This document shows, one piece after another, positions 1-12,502 of a stretch of DNA of 64,000 nt. The translations under genes and the position numbers were made by a program. The first letter of the stretch is position 1. Each line of letters begins with the position of its first letter. The notes under the pieces were generated by a model. It had not been told where the DNA came from, searched no databases, and saw only the letters and a list, made by a program, of their open reading frames with translations. Source of the stretch: Spongilla lacustris (taxonomy: Eukaryota; Porifera; Demospongiae; Spongillida; Spongillidae); the NCBI GenBank assembly GCA_949361645.1, contig OX442433.1, forward strand, positions 1,036,718-1,100,717, in the 5' to 3' direction.

Positions 1-900
1 AGTTGCACATAACTGCTCATAATGCACCTGGTAAGATCAAAATAATTTTAATTCATGGAACCTAAAGATCAAATGCATCATCATAGCTCCATGAAAATTT
101 AAGCAAAGCTATGACTGTTGGCAAATCTATGTCCATGGTACACATTTTGTATGTTAATGGTACAAACCTATTATCTATACTCATGCAATTCAATGGCATC
201 ATAAGTTTACTCATGCAGTATTAATTAACTTTAAATACGAATAATAATATATAGGCCAAGAGAGTGCTACCAGATCTTATTTTAATAACTTGGAGTTGAC
301 TGTTAATTTGAAGTCTGGCTGTCACCAGTATTATTCCATCTTTACACCCATCTTCCCATGAATTTATGTGCATTGTACTATATACTTGTATAAATACACA
401 GTGGACTTCACATGGGTCAGTCCATGGGAATTTTTACCACCCTTGAATTACATCACTCTCTTATATTTTCATATAATGTTCTCCCCTAAGGTGTGAGTGA
501 AACTGCTATACATTTGCATACCTATGATGTCTCGTTTAAATAATATGACCTCCTGAATAATTAATTTTTATGATTTCAAATGAGTATAGTTTGAACCTTG
601 ACTTGTATAGGTTACGGCTACTTGCACATAACAAAGGCTATTATGTAATTGCACTCATAAAGAGTAATAATTTAGCCAATTAGCATACAGGGGTTAATGT
701 GATAATGAATTTTTAATGAGATTTTAAGGCTGCAAAAAATAACAACCTCCATTTCACACCAATTTTTGTTTAACTGGTAGCTGCAAATATCCATAAGGCT
801 CTATGCTTGACAGCTTGATGGAGAAACGACCCATTAGACTGCAATACCCAGTTGAAAAACCAGTATCCATTTCTACTTCTCCTTGTCTTGGGCTGTTTGT
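1..900. other. AT-rich stretch, no gene recognised
   Basis: This lies downstream of the partial mucolipin copy on its strand. I found no convincing further tail exon, polyadenylation signal or repeat array. Short open frames here are not supported. Confidence 0.5.
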
Positions 901-903
901 TTA

Positions 904-1435
904 CACCAGGTGTTAATTGGATATCATAACAGAGATAAACCATAAGAAAAGCAAAGTTACACACATAGGTATACTTCCAGAGCAGGGGTGGCATCTTCTA
1001 CTTCTTTCTTGCTTAAAGTGTATGTCCTACCAGTGGCTGTTGCTATTGATGGCTGAACATGAGTTAAGATGTAAGTAGGATCAATGTCCAAAACATCCTT
1101 TCTCTTAGGGTAGAAAAATGATGCTTATGGTGGCTCCTGTTGGCTGTGTGCTCAAATGTCAATGAGCAAGAATGTGCCATCACAGTCACCTTCCTCCACA
1201 CTAGCATCCCATCTGCATCATTTTTCTACCCTAAGAGAAAGGATGATTTGGACACTGATCCTACTTACATCTTAACTCATGTTCAGCCATCAATAGCAAC
1301 AGCCACTGGTAGGGCATACACTTTAAGCAAGAAAGAAGTAGAAGATGTCACTGCTGCTCTGGAAGTATACCTATGTGTGTAACTTTGCTTTTCTTATGGT
1401 TTATCTCTGTTATGATATCCAATTAACACCTGGTG
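904..1435. repeat. 532-bp near-perfect palindrome with coding-like arms
   Basis: Two arms of 221 bp (904-1124 and 1215-1435) are inverted copies around a 90-bp loop. The ends read CACCAGGTG / CACCTGGTG. The right arm plus loop has an 80-codon open frame (1140-1382), and the left arm encodes a diverged version on the other strand. Most differences between arms change the amino acid, so selection on the protein is not indicated. TTA flanks both sides if one extra G is allowed, so a 3-bp target duplication is possible. It sits against the last recognisable exon of the partial mucolipin copy. Most likely it is a foldback or palindromic mobile element. Confidence 0.85.
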
Positions 1436-4400
1436 GTTAGAACATTATATGAAAATATGACAGAGTGATGTTCTTCATTGTATGGCTACAAGTGAGAATG
1501 AAGGTTCATTTACTCTTCATAAGCGATATATCAACTCAAATTCATATGTGCTTAATGAACACCATACCCCCTAGCCCCCCCTTCCCCCCTCCAATTAATT
1601 CCTGTTGTATAATTTTGGGTTGATTAGAAATAAAATGGCATGGAAAGTGTAGTACAAACATGTGTGCATTCACAATGAGGTACTATTTCAACATCACACT
1701 AACCTGAGACTCCTCGTGAGCCTCTACAATCAGGGATATGAAGAGGTTCAGTATAGTGTAGATGAACAGCGTCATGAAGATGACAAAGAAGGCATGGCCA
1801 AACAGGTAGATGAGAGCATTATCAGAAAGATCTATGCCAAAGCCCGTGAAAGTGTTGTACAAGTCATCTCCATTCAGCATGGTGAACAATGCGTTGAACG
1901 ACTTGGTAAGGGTTGTAAACTACAAGGAGGAATGATAGTTACAACATGGTGGGTGGGGAGGGGGAGGGTACATCAATGAGCACTTCAGACCACACCCTCT
2001 CATACAAATACTTTTGCTCCTCCACTTCCACCACTCTGGACAGCATTTATTCCAGACTAAACCTTTCCCTTGTGCGCTCGAATGCCAGAGCATTTCTTGC
2101 AAGGGCAGGTCCCCGTGCTAAAGTCTCAGACCTCTACTTAGATAGTTGACTCATACATAGTTACATAGTTTACTAGTTAAATATTGAAATTTGTGTTTAA
2201 CATGTATTTTGCAGTTTTATAAATTCCACAAATTTATTAATAACATTTATTGGTCTGACTCACTTTCTGGTGAAAAGGGCTTAGCACCACCCACCCACAC
2301 ACCATGAAGCCCAGGAAGAGTATGGTGACAAACACGATGTACTTGAGCAGCTGAGGGATTGCCCTGTCAAGGGCCCTAGACAGGACCTGTAGGACACTTG
2401 ATGTAAATGAACATTGAGTGGAGTAGGCTAGGTATAAGGTTAGGTGTGCATGTGTGTGTGTGCATGTGAGTGTGTGCATGTGTGTGCATGTGCATGTACA
2501 TGTGTGTGTGTGCATACATGTGTATGTACATGTGTGTGTGTGCATACATGTGTATGTGTGTGCATATGTGTGCATGTGTGTGTGTATGTATGCATGTGCG
2601 TATGTGTGTGTGCATGTGTGTATGTTATGTGAGTGTATGCATATATTTGTGTGCATGATTTGATATTATGATTCACATTAAATTGCCGGAAGTAGCTGAC
2701 ATAGCGTAATATCACTGTTGCATGAAGAACGATGCTTATACCCAGAAATATCCTCACTAGGTCACCATCATATGGAAGAGCCTGGGAACCGGGGGGGGGG
2801 GGGGGGGGGGGGGGAGGGGTTGTGGGAGGAGGGGCAGGCTAAACACAGCTCCACAATAAGTAACACAAGACTCACATATTTGCAATCAAAGTTCAAATCA
2901 AGTGCAAGTTTCAATGCTGTGGCCGTAAAGGTGCAAAGGTCACTCAAGATAGTAACTAAGTGCCAGTATGGATAAAGTGAAGTCTGATCTCTCCAGCTCA
3001 ATTGAATGTGAAGGTGGTTATGGTAAAACTGCTTCATAGCCTATGGAGAAATACATGTATATTTCACTCTAAAACAGCACATGTCCAGTCACACACACAC
3101 CACAACCAACACACAAGCATACCTTAGCCAACATGTATACATGCATACCTGCCCTAACCAATACTTTTGTATAGGCATACCTGACCCAACACATAAGCTG
3201 TTTGAAGTGTGGCCAGAGTGAGGGCAAATGAGGCAGAGGATACCAGGATCATTATAACATCAAGTAGTACAGTAAGGCCAACAGCAGCTTTGAGATCTTC
3301 TGCATACATGTACATGTGGGAAGGGAAAGGGATGGGGAGGAGAGAGGGAGAATTGTATGGGGAGGGGAGAGGGAGTTGTATGGGGGAGGGGAGAGGGGAA
3401 TTGTATGGGGGAGGGGAGAAGTGAGTTGTATGGGGGAGGGAGAGGGAGGAGAGGGGAGTAACAGGGATGGAAGGGTAGAGAGTTGAATGGGGAAGAAATG
3501 GGGAGAGTTGGATGGGAAGTGGAGAGGAAGAGTTGGATATGACAAAAGAGGAAGTTTGGTGGGAGGGAGGGGAGAGATGTTTGGGAGGGGATGGGGTTTT
3601 GTGGGATATGTGCAGATGATGGAAAGGAGTTAGTAAACATTTTGCATAGCATTCATAATACATGCACGTGCCAGCTCCCATGCGTAAGTTACGTAAATCA
3701 AGTGAACAAATAATACAAAACTGAAGCAATTTGAATGCAAATGGCAAAAAATCCCAACATTTGATTGCTCGAGCCATCCTTGCCAGATCCAGCTGGCCTT
3801 GTGATTATTATTATGAGCTAATCATTTTTTTTTGTTTTTTTTTTTTTGTTGTTGTTATAATAGAGAAATGGTGGTAGAGCTAACCATATCAGTGTGGATG
3901 ATAAATATTTCATACGCATGCAAGTTTATTTAAAAACTGCACGATTGTACTTACTAATTACAGCAGACACACCAAGAACAAAGGTTAAAGGTCAATCTCC
4001 CTACTCAGACCACCTCCAAAGTGGTCCACTTGCAGTACTGATCAAGATTGTAAATACCTTTTGAGTGGTTCTGAACTGTTATATTTCTGCACAAGACACA
4101 GTCAGATTTTGTGGACAAGGAGTATGTCCCCATTCCACTGTCCATAGCAACAAAGGAGAGCTACACAAGAAATCTTTTATGCCTAATACATTCACACCCA
4201 GTTCCTACCTTGACATTAACTGAATAGCACTGCACCAGTCCTAGGGCGGGGCTTATTATCCGAATATAATTTGCACCAAATAGTATGTCCATTGACAGCA
4301 ACCTGTATTTGCAAACAAGGAATCATTCATCGCAGTTGCAGTATCCATCATCCTAATCACATACCTGTCAAAGCACGTGTAGCCACACAAGTCAAGAAAC

Positions 4401-4993
4401 TGTTGTGTAATTGTCCGTCCCCCTTTAGGTGGTAACAGATTGAAGGTATCTACAAAGGATGGGGAGGTAATGTTGTGCATGCGATTTCACAGAGAGACAA
4501 AGAAAAAGTGTACTTTGGACAAGGGTTGCATTTAGTGTGTATGTATTCTCAGTAGNNNNNNNNNNNNNNNNNNNNNNNNNNNNNNNNNNNNNNNNNNNNN
4601 NNNNNNNNNNNNNNNNNNNNNNNNNNNNNNNNNNNNNNNNNNNNNNNNNNNNNNNNNNNNNNNNNNNNNNNNNNNNNNNNNNNNNNNNNNNNNNNNNNNN
4701 NNNNNNNNNNNNNNNNNNNNNNNNNNNNNNNNNNNNNNNNNNNNNNNNNNNNNNNTCAAGTGCATGGTACAGGGGTTTAGGAGGGAGGAACATTTTCACA
4801 GATACGTAGCTGTGATGTAATCCATCTGCTGCTTAAATCTTGATCTGGGTACGAGACTATATGTAACGCGGATGATCTCCCCCTTCATTGTGTGGGTCTG
4901 AAGAGAATCACATAATTTTTAAAAGCACCTGTAGGTTAGCATGGCCATTCTAAACACCTGCTGCTGCATCACTGTGTGATCCTGAGCCCCAGA
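1423..4993 (-). CDS. Mucolipin-like (TRPML) second exon set, 5' part absent
   Basis: This is a tandem copy of the mucolipin channel body. Exons by splice site and phase are 4958-4993, 4806-4897, 4365-4449, 4209-4302, 4058-4160, 3181-3299, 2876-3040, 2677-2781, 2264-2386, 1704-1919 and probably 1423-1485. They encode the luminal domain, S2 to S6 and a pore with the mucolipin NGDD filter (exon 1704-1919). Exon order and phases match the upstream full gene. No exon for the N-terminus or S1 exists: only 161 bp separate the first exon from the stop of the upstream gene, with no in-frame ATG before it. So it may be spliced from the upstream gene's 5' exons, or be a partial duplicate. A 200-N gap (4556-4755) hides the join of exons 2 and 3, where phase does not match. 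The last exon (1485 down) resembles the tail of the sister gene, but its stop comes from the edge of an inverted repeat. Known family: endolysosomal cation channels. Confidence 0.8.
2035..2113 (+). mobile_element. 3'-end fragment of a non-LTR-type retroelement ORF
   Basis: On the strand opposite the mucolipin exons, about 25 codons read like the end of the retroelement ORF relic at about 38.8 kb: a YSRLNLSLVRSNARAFL-type motif against the usual YGRLN-LVRANARA ending. It lies within an intron, and no other part of the element was found beside it. Confidence 0.55.
2443..2658. repeat. Complex (TG/CA) microsatellite in mucolipin intron
   Basis: Alternating TG with interspersed CATG and TACATG motifs. 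Open frames of His/Thr or Cys/Val across it are products of the repeat. Confidence 0.9.
3310..3600. repeat. Purine-rich GGGGAG minisatellite in mucolipin intron
   Basis: Units of roughly 20-25 bp of the type GGGAGTTGTATGGGGGAGG are repeated imperfectly just upstream (in gene sense) of the exon at 3181-3299, so they form part of its pyrimidine-rich 3' intron end on the minus strand. Confidence 0.85.
4556..4755. other. Assembly gap (200 N)
   Basis: A run of exactly 200 N inside the partial mucolipin copy. The round length suggests a nominal gap of unknown true size. At least a splice junction or small exon of the luminal domain is hidden here. Confidence 0.99.
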
Positions 4994-5154
4994 CTAAAAA
5001 GGATAAGGCATGCTGTTGTATACAATGTCTTCACACAAGGTACAAACTTAATACAAACACTACTACAAAACAACACACACTACTACAAAGCAACACACAC
5101 TACTACAATACAACACACACACACACCCTAAATAACAACACATGTAATAACACC

Positions 5155-8100
5155 TCAGTAGTAGTGTCTGTGTATGTTTCCATCAAGAGACACTTTCACT
5201 TGAGATGGTGGTATCTGCTGCTTGATAATCTCTGGGTCAACATAACTGCAACAAGAAAAGATATCATTGCACACAAAGTTCATAGCTTCCTTCTCATGGC
5301 ACTTACGATGCAGTGGGAATGATATCTTTGAGAGCCACACCTCCCGGAGTTAGGGGACCAGAAAACACAAACCTTCGTACTTCATCCTTCAGGTGAGGAT
5401 CTTGGCGCTATGAAGAAGAATATGACCAACATCATGACACTGAAGAAAAACACTTGGGAAGATGGTGTTAGGAGAGGGGGCAAGGACAACACAGCCTAAA
5501 CTCTTCTGGTATCAATACAAATTATTATGTATGACACACATGTACACACTAGATGTTCCCTCATTTAAACTTCTAAGCCAGTTAATTACTTTGGTAATGC
5601 ATTTAGAATAAAGGAATTGATTCTAAAAGGTTAGCAGGCTGATTACATTTCAATATCGAACCCCTCACCTGAGACTCTTCATAGGATTGGATGATCAGCG
5701 ATATGAAGAGGTTCAGGACAGCATAGATGAACAGTATCAAGAAGATGGTGAAGAACACCTGGCTGAATACGTAGACACCACTGGCATTATTGTATGGGCT
5801 CATCCCAGTATAGGTATCCCAGAGGTCATCACCATTCAGCATTGAGAAGAGGGTGGAGAATGATGCAAGGTTGTCTGAAAACTGCAAGTATTGTGTAGAG
5901 GTAAGTATATATAAAGTGGCAATTCAGAAGAGTATAGCATGCTTGGAGTAGGGGGAACACGTATGGAGTAGGGGGAACATGTATGGAGTAGGGGGAACAT
6001 GTATGGAGTAGGGGGAACATGTATGGAGTAGGGGGAACATGTATGGAGTAGGGGGAACATGTAATTTATATCGTTCTGACCAAGCACACACCAGACCTTG
6101 TAGTGGAATGGCTCCAGGACCACCCATCCACACAACATGAATGACAAGAACAGGACTCCAACACACACCAAAAACTTCAGTAGTCGAGGAAAGGCAATGT
6201 CCAATGCACGTGACAGTGCCTGCAAAGAATTTGAAATTTCAAAATTACGTACATGTACATGCAAAATAAAGATAGCCCCAAATAAATCATGCATACAACG
6301 ATAGCCTTAAAAACAGTTATTGTTGTTGGCAGAAGAGTGGAGTATTTTGGTGCTTCACAATGGATCGCAATTTATTGTAATGAGTGATTAGCTAACACCA
6401 AACAACAAACACAAATGAAGTATAATTGATAACAGTTTGGTTTGTTGTACTGTTCTTCTACTCCAGATGCTTCTATATAGAGTGTATGTCCCGTTTAAAA
6501 AAATGCAAGGTTACTTGCGCATACTCAGACATCTAAAGGCCAAAGGCTTTAGACAAAAAACCAAAAGTTATGACTCCTGAAAGATGACCGTTATCACAAA
6601 CACAAGGCTCACACTAAAAAAAACTAGTTAAAATATATTTAGCAGGTATAGCACAACAGTAATCCACAATAATTCACTCAAAATTACATTGAACTGCTCA
6701 AAGTAGCTGATGTATCGCAGCACAACAGCCGCTTGCAGAACAACACCTATTCCTAGCAAGACTCGTGCATAGTCAACATTGTCACATGTCTGGTGGACAG
6801 AAATAGTGAATTTAGGATATCTGGAGTCAAAATTGCTTACTGCATCACATGAGTGGCTCAAGTCTAGCACTATCTTAATCAAAGTACCAGACACAATGAC
6901 TGCATCGCTAATGATGTTGATGAAATGCCAGTACTCAAAGAGAGGATACCGTTGCCACCAAGTCAGTGGTAGGTTGAGGTGTGTGTGGTAGAACCTGCCC
7001 ATGGCCTACGGAGAGAGAGGGAGGCAGGGAGGGAGGGAGGGAGGGAAGAAAGGAAGGAGGGAGAATCATGCTCATTGTGTGGTCTGCAATGATAACCATT
7101 ACTTAAAATGTAGGCTAGTTATTAATAACTGCTCTGTAAAGAATTGGCATGTATTTCTTGATTTTCAAATACCAATTAAAGGAAAAAGTGGCAATAGCAA
7201 TATTGAATACACACTTAGAATGTGAGCCACAGCACATGTACATGTATTTAGCCTAACCTGAGCCAAGTTGAAGGCTTTCCTGAGAGCCTTAAGGGTTAAA
7301 ACAAAAGTGGCAAAGCATAGCAGTAGTATGATTATACTGAGGACTGCTTCAAAGTTTGCCACAGTGTCCCATGTATCTGTAATTACAACGATACATTATA
7401 ATGACATAATTTATGTACCAATTTAAATGTGCATATGTGTGTATGTGTGCGGGCATTGTGAGTGCATGTGTATTGTGTGTATGTGTGTATGCGTATGTGT
7501 ATGTGCATCGTGTGTATGTGTGTGTATACATATACATGTTCAAGGATAAGTTCTCACCAGGACTATTCAAAAGTGTTCCATTATTACAGTTGATGCACTG
7601 TGAATCTGCAGTCAGAGTTAACAGCAGTCTCCCACCACCTTCTGACACCACAGACAACTGAGCCAAAAAGCACAACAGAACATCATGAGAAGGTGTGTAT
7701 GTCCCTTTAAGTGATGGTTCAATCAATTGACCTTCCATCACAGGGTTATAAGGTACTGAATACCTGATTAGAGTACACTAAGAAGCAATTCTTACATGTT
7801 GAAAATTTGACTGTCCACCACAGAGTATGTCAAGGCACTGAATTAGCCATACATTTCAATGTTCTAATTAGCCATATATCTCAATGTTCTAATTAGCTGT
7901 ACATTTCAATGTTACTTGTCCAGGAGAACTTCAACTTAAAAAAAATTCAATGATAAGCGATGGGAAGGGCATAGCTGATTTTGTGAGTTGCAAGTCTAAT
8001 AAATCTTCACATCTACAGTACATTTAGTGATGAGCATACGGGAACAATTTAATTATTCTACACCCCTGTTCTAGAACATATGTGTAGGTTTGGTATTTGA

Positions 8101-11100
8101 GGATAGTGGGAGCCTATAGATGGGGGGTGGGAGTTAGGTGCTAGATAGTAAGGAAGGAAGGTGGGTGTCATTCAAATGATGTTAAGGTACCCAGAGTATA
8201 ATTTTTTCCAGATGGTAAACTTTGAAGTGACGGAAGTTGCTTTAGCCAATAAATAATAATTTACGGTGACATTTTCTTTCTCTTCAAACTTTACATGCCA
8301 CATTATTTTTAAACAAGCTGATTATGGTGGCAGACAAGCAAGTAAGGGCCGACCTTTTCAGATCTGTGAGAGTGAAGTACCACAGAACGCCAGCCATAAG
8401 TGCACACGTTAAATAGGAATAATGTCCTACATGTATTTCATGTTAATATATTATTTTCAGATCACAGTTACTCTTCAGCCCTGGTTACATAATCAAACTT
8501 AAACTTACAGTGACGGTGATGATGAAACAGTGGACTAATTTTGAGTGTATTATTCGAATGTTTGAGAGAAAAAACTTCATGTCCATGCTAATAAACCTGT
8601 GCAGTGGAAGCAACAGATGCCAACACAATACCCAATGCCCCAAAATTAACTCCAATCCATTTCCCTCTTTACCATGTCCCTCTTCCAAAATTTAAACTCT
8701 CCCCTCCTTCCCCCATCATTCACACTAGTTCAAATTATTTACAACCAGGGCACCACTAAGTCATGGGAATTATCTACTACTGCAACAATGGAAACGCCAT
8801 TGCATTCAGTACAGAGGGCATACCCATAACATAAATCTCCTTCTTGATATTGATCAATTAGCACTAATTCTGCCTACTGAGCTATTCAACTACCACTATT
8901 CCTCCTTCTCTTCCCATCTTCCTCCTTCCCTTCCCACCTTCCTCCTTCCCTTCCCATCTTCCTCCTTCCCTTCCCACCATCCTCCTTCCCTTCCCATCTT
9001 CCTCCTTCCCTTCCCATCTTCCTCCTTCCCTTCCCACCTTCCTCCTTCCCTTCCCACCTCACCCAACTTTCCTTGCAGTGACCATACACAAGGGGTGCTG
9101 TACATTTCCTGGACATACCTTTGCAGGCAATCTTCCCATCCACACAATTCAAGAAACTGATTATACATGGATGATCCATTTGGATTTAGAGCGAAAGACG
9201 CTGTTTCAAAGAAAAAACATAACTTTTAAAAAAGAACAGTAGATAACACCCACTTGTACAATGCACAAATCTACTCAATTGAGACAGGAGTGTACGTACT
9301 TGTGTTTCTTGCTCCATCAAATGTGTATGACAGAGTAGCAGGATTCAACACCACCAGCGAGTACTGTGTGAGCACTACCTCAATGGGCTTGCGGGAGCCA
9401 CTGCTATCGTACACTAAGTCATAGGCACCCACTAACAAGGACAGGTTCTGGTAGAACTGAACAGGGATGAATTAATCCAAACAGACACGTGACTATTCCC
9501 TTCCCTTCCCCTTTCCTCCCTCTCTTCCCTTCTCCCACTCACCATGCTGCCAGCATGATTCATGACGTATCGTAGATTGTCTTTCGTGTAGCTGTATGAC
9601 TGGTACGTGTTGTAAGGGTAGCCCCTGACAACCTGCACACTAGGCTGTTGCTGTTGTTGAGGTATGGGTACTAGGAAGAAGTTTGAAAACACATCCTGTG
9701 TCTCTCCAGGGAACTTTGAGTACTTGCTAATAGGTGAATACGACAGCATAATGACCTGAGGGAGAATGCAAGAGAGGTGAGTGTTTTAAGCATGGGGGAA
9801 GGGGGATGGATTTGTCAGGGTGTTCTATGTATAGTCTTGCAAGCCAAACCTACTTTTTATTGACGATCGATACATACAATGGACTGTCCCCAGTCCATTG
9901 TATATATTGATCATCAATAACAAAGTAGGTCTGGCTTGCGAGACTATTCTATGTATGTGCATGTGTACCAGTTAGCAGGCAGATGAGACTATAACCATAT
10001 ATAGATCAGTATGGATATGCATAATGCATTACTACACTGTATTGTCTATTGGAGCGTAAAGGGTGACAATACGTGTGGCCGATGCAATGTTAGAGCTAAG
10101 ATCATAACAGCTCCCTCATATAGACACAGGGCCTTAAGTACTAAGTACTGAATAGACCAGAGAGCATGGGGACCAGAGAGCATGGGGTGGGCCACCACAC
10201 AGCATGGGGACCAGAGAGCATGGGGACCAGAGAGCATGCAGTGGGCCATCACACACATGGGGACCAGAGAGCATGGGGACCATATGCATATACCCAGTAT
10301 GGATAATTATATATCACATAGAAGTTAGTTCTCAAGTACCCTCCCCAACCATACATATGACCACAATGTTTGGTGCGAAGGAAATAACTCATGACCACAA
10401 TGGTTTCAAAAGAGGTCTTGAATCCACTAACTAAAGATGAAGGTCATGATATGTATCTACACATGTAGCGTTCCGTTCCATCTGTGTAAAAGCAGACTGC
10501 AGCTGGTGACGAAGCATCTAACCGAAGAATCTGATGACTGTGGCACAGTGTCTGAAGTTTATGGCAAGGCAAGGCCCGGCAACAGCTATAGGCCTGTTGG
10601 GTGGTCTGGAGATGAGGAGGTTCGGGAAAATAATAAGGGCATGGAACTAACTAGTAACAGAGCGGAATAGTAAAATTTATACTGCATGTAGGGGGTGGGT
10701 ATGGGAGGGGCTGGGAACTAGGAGTGCTATATAGCTGTAAGCTCCTCCATCACAGCAGCTTTGCAACATTTTTAGGTCTTGCAATTTTGTACTGAATTGC
10801 AAAATAAATTTGTGAAACTTCAATCCTATGGCATTGCATGGCCAGATTTCAGTACTACTTTGTAATAATGAAAATGTGGTACCAGCCTTCCTTTACCAAG
10901 TAGTAAATAGTACTATGTAATAACCGCATTTGCTTTCATGTATATCTGCATGCAGGGTGAGCTGCCGTATGCTATGCACGTGATTGCTATTGTGCATTGC
11001 CCCAGCAGCTTTGCATGCATACAGCTTTTGAATTTTTGTATACAGTCAATTGCAAAAAAATAAATTTGCAACACTTCAATTCTTATGGCATTGGCCAGAT

Positions 11101-12410
11101 TTACTACATGAACCGAATAATGAAAATGCTGTACCAGCCTTCCTTTTTAGTAGTAAATAGGACTATTCTGGCAGTACAACTGAGAGGAAGACTTTACCAC
11201 TGATATTTGCTTTCATACAGTAATGTACATCAGATTCTGCAGCGTGAGCTGCCTTGAATTGTGCATTGCCCCCAGCACCTTTGCAACTTAAGCAATTTTT
11301 TTTTTTAAGTCTTGCAATTTTGTACTCAATTGCAAAAACTGAATTTGTCACACTTCAATCCTACGGCATTGCATGGCCAGATTTACTATTTTTTAAATAG
11401 GACTGTGTAGTAGAGGAAGACTTTAACCATATTTACTTTTAATATTTCATACATATGTAGTGTGAGCTGCCTTGAATTGTGCATTCATTTCTATGTCTTA
11501 CATGCAATTTTGTATTCAAATGCAAAGGAATTCGCGACGCTTCATTATTACGGCATTGGCCAGATTTACTTAATACTTAGAAAATGTTATACCAGTCAAT
11601 AGCTTCCTTTACCAAGCAGTGAATAGGAAAGAGGAAGACTTTATAACCACATTATATTTGGTTTCATATACCTGCATGTAGTACGCTACACACATACATG
11701 CAGTTCTTGCATTGCTACATGTATTATCTTGGCTACACCACTGGTTGAGTCCACTTATAACATGCTTTGCACCCCCCAACACACAACCTGGCTACGGGCC
11801 TGCGGCCTTCCTACTTTTTCACCTATTGTTCAGTCCCTACGCACAATAGATGATGATACCTCACGAAAGTGTTGCGAAAACTTTTGAAATATCATTTGTG
11901 ATAGCAACAGTAGTGATACTGTACTGAGGCTTATGAGGACATATTTAGCAATGTCAGACCATGTCCGACCTACTCCCAATATGGTCTGACATTATGTCAG
12001 GCCATTTCTAAAACCTTATATCCACCACTGGGACCAGAGAGCATGGAGTGGGCCACGACACACATGGGGACCAGAGAGCATGGGGACCAGAGAGCATGGG
12101 GACCAGAGAGCATGGGGACCAGAGAGCATGGGGACCAGAGAGCATGGGGACCAGAGAGCATGGGGACCAGAGAGCATGGGGCGGGCCATCACACACATGG
12201 GGACCAGAGAGCATGGGGACCAGAGAGCATGGGGTGGGCCATCACACACATGGGGACCAGAGAGCATGGGGACCAGAGAGCATGGGGACCAGAGAGCATG
12301 GGGACCAGAGAGAAACAATAACATGTACATATAAACACACATGAACATCATGAGCACACACACACACACATACACACACACATACACACACACATACACA
12401 CACATACACA

Positions 12411-12502
<92 letters not shown>

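Noticed and set aside
1140..1382. Independent 80-aa gene
   Set aside because: It lies wholly in a palindrome, and the arm copies differ mainly by amino-acid changes; kept only as part of the repeat.
4400..5000. N-terminal and S1 exons of the second mucolipin hidden in the N gap
   Set aside because: The gap lies between luminal-domain exons 2 and 3 of this set, so it cannot hold sequence 5' of exon 1.
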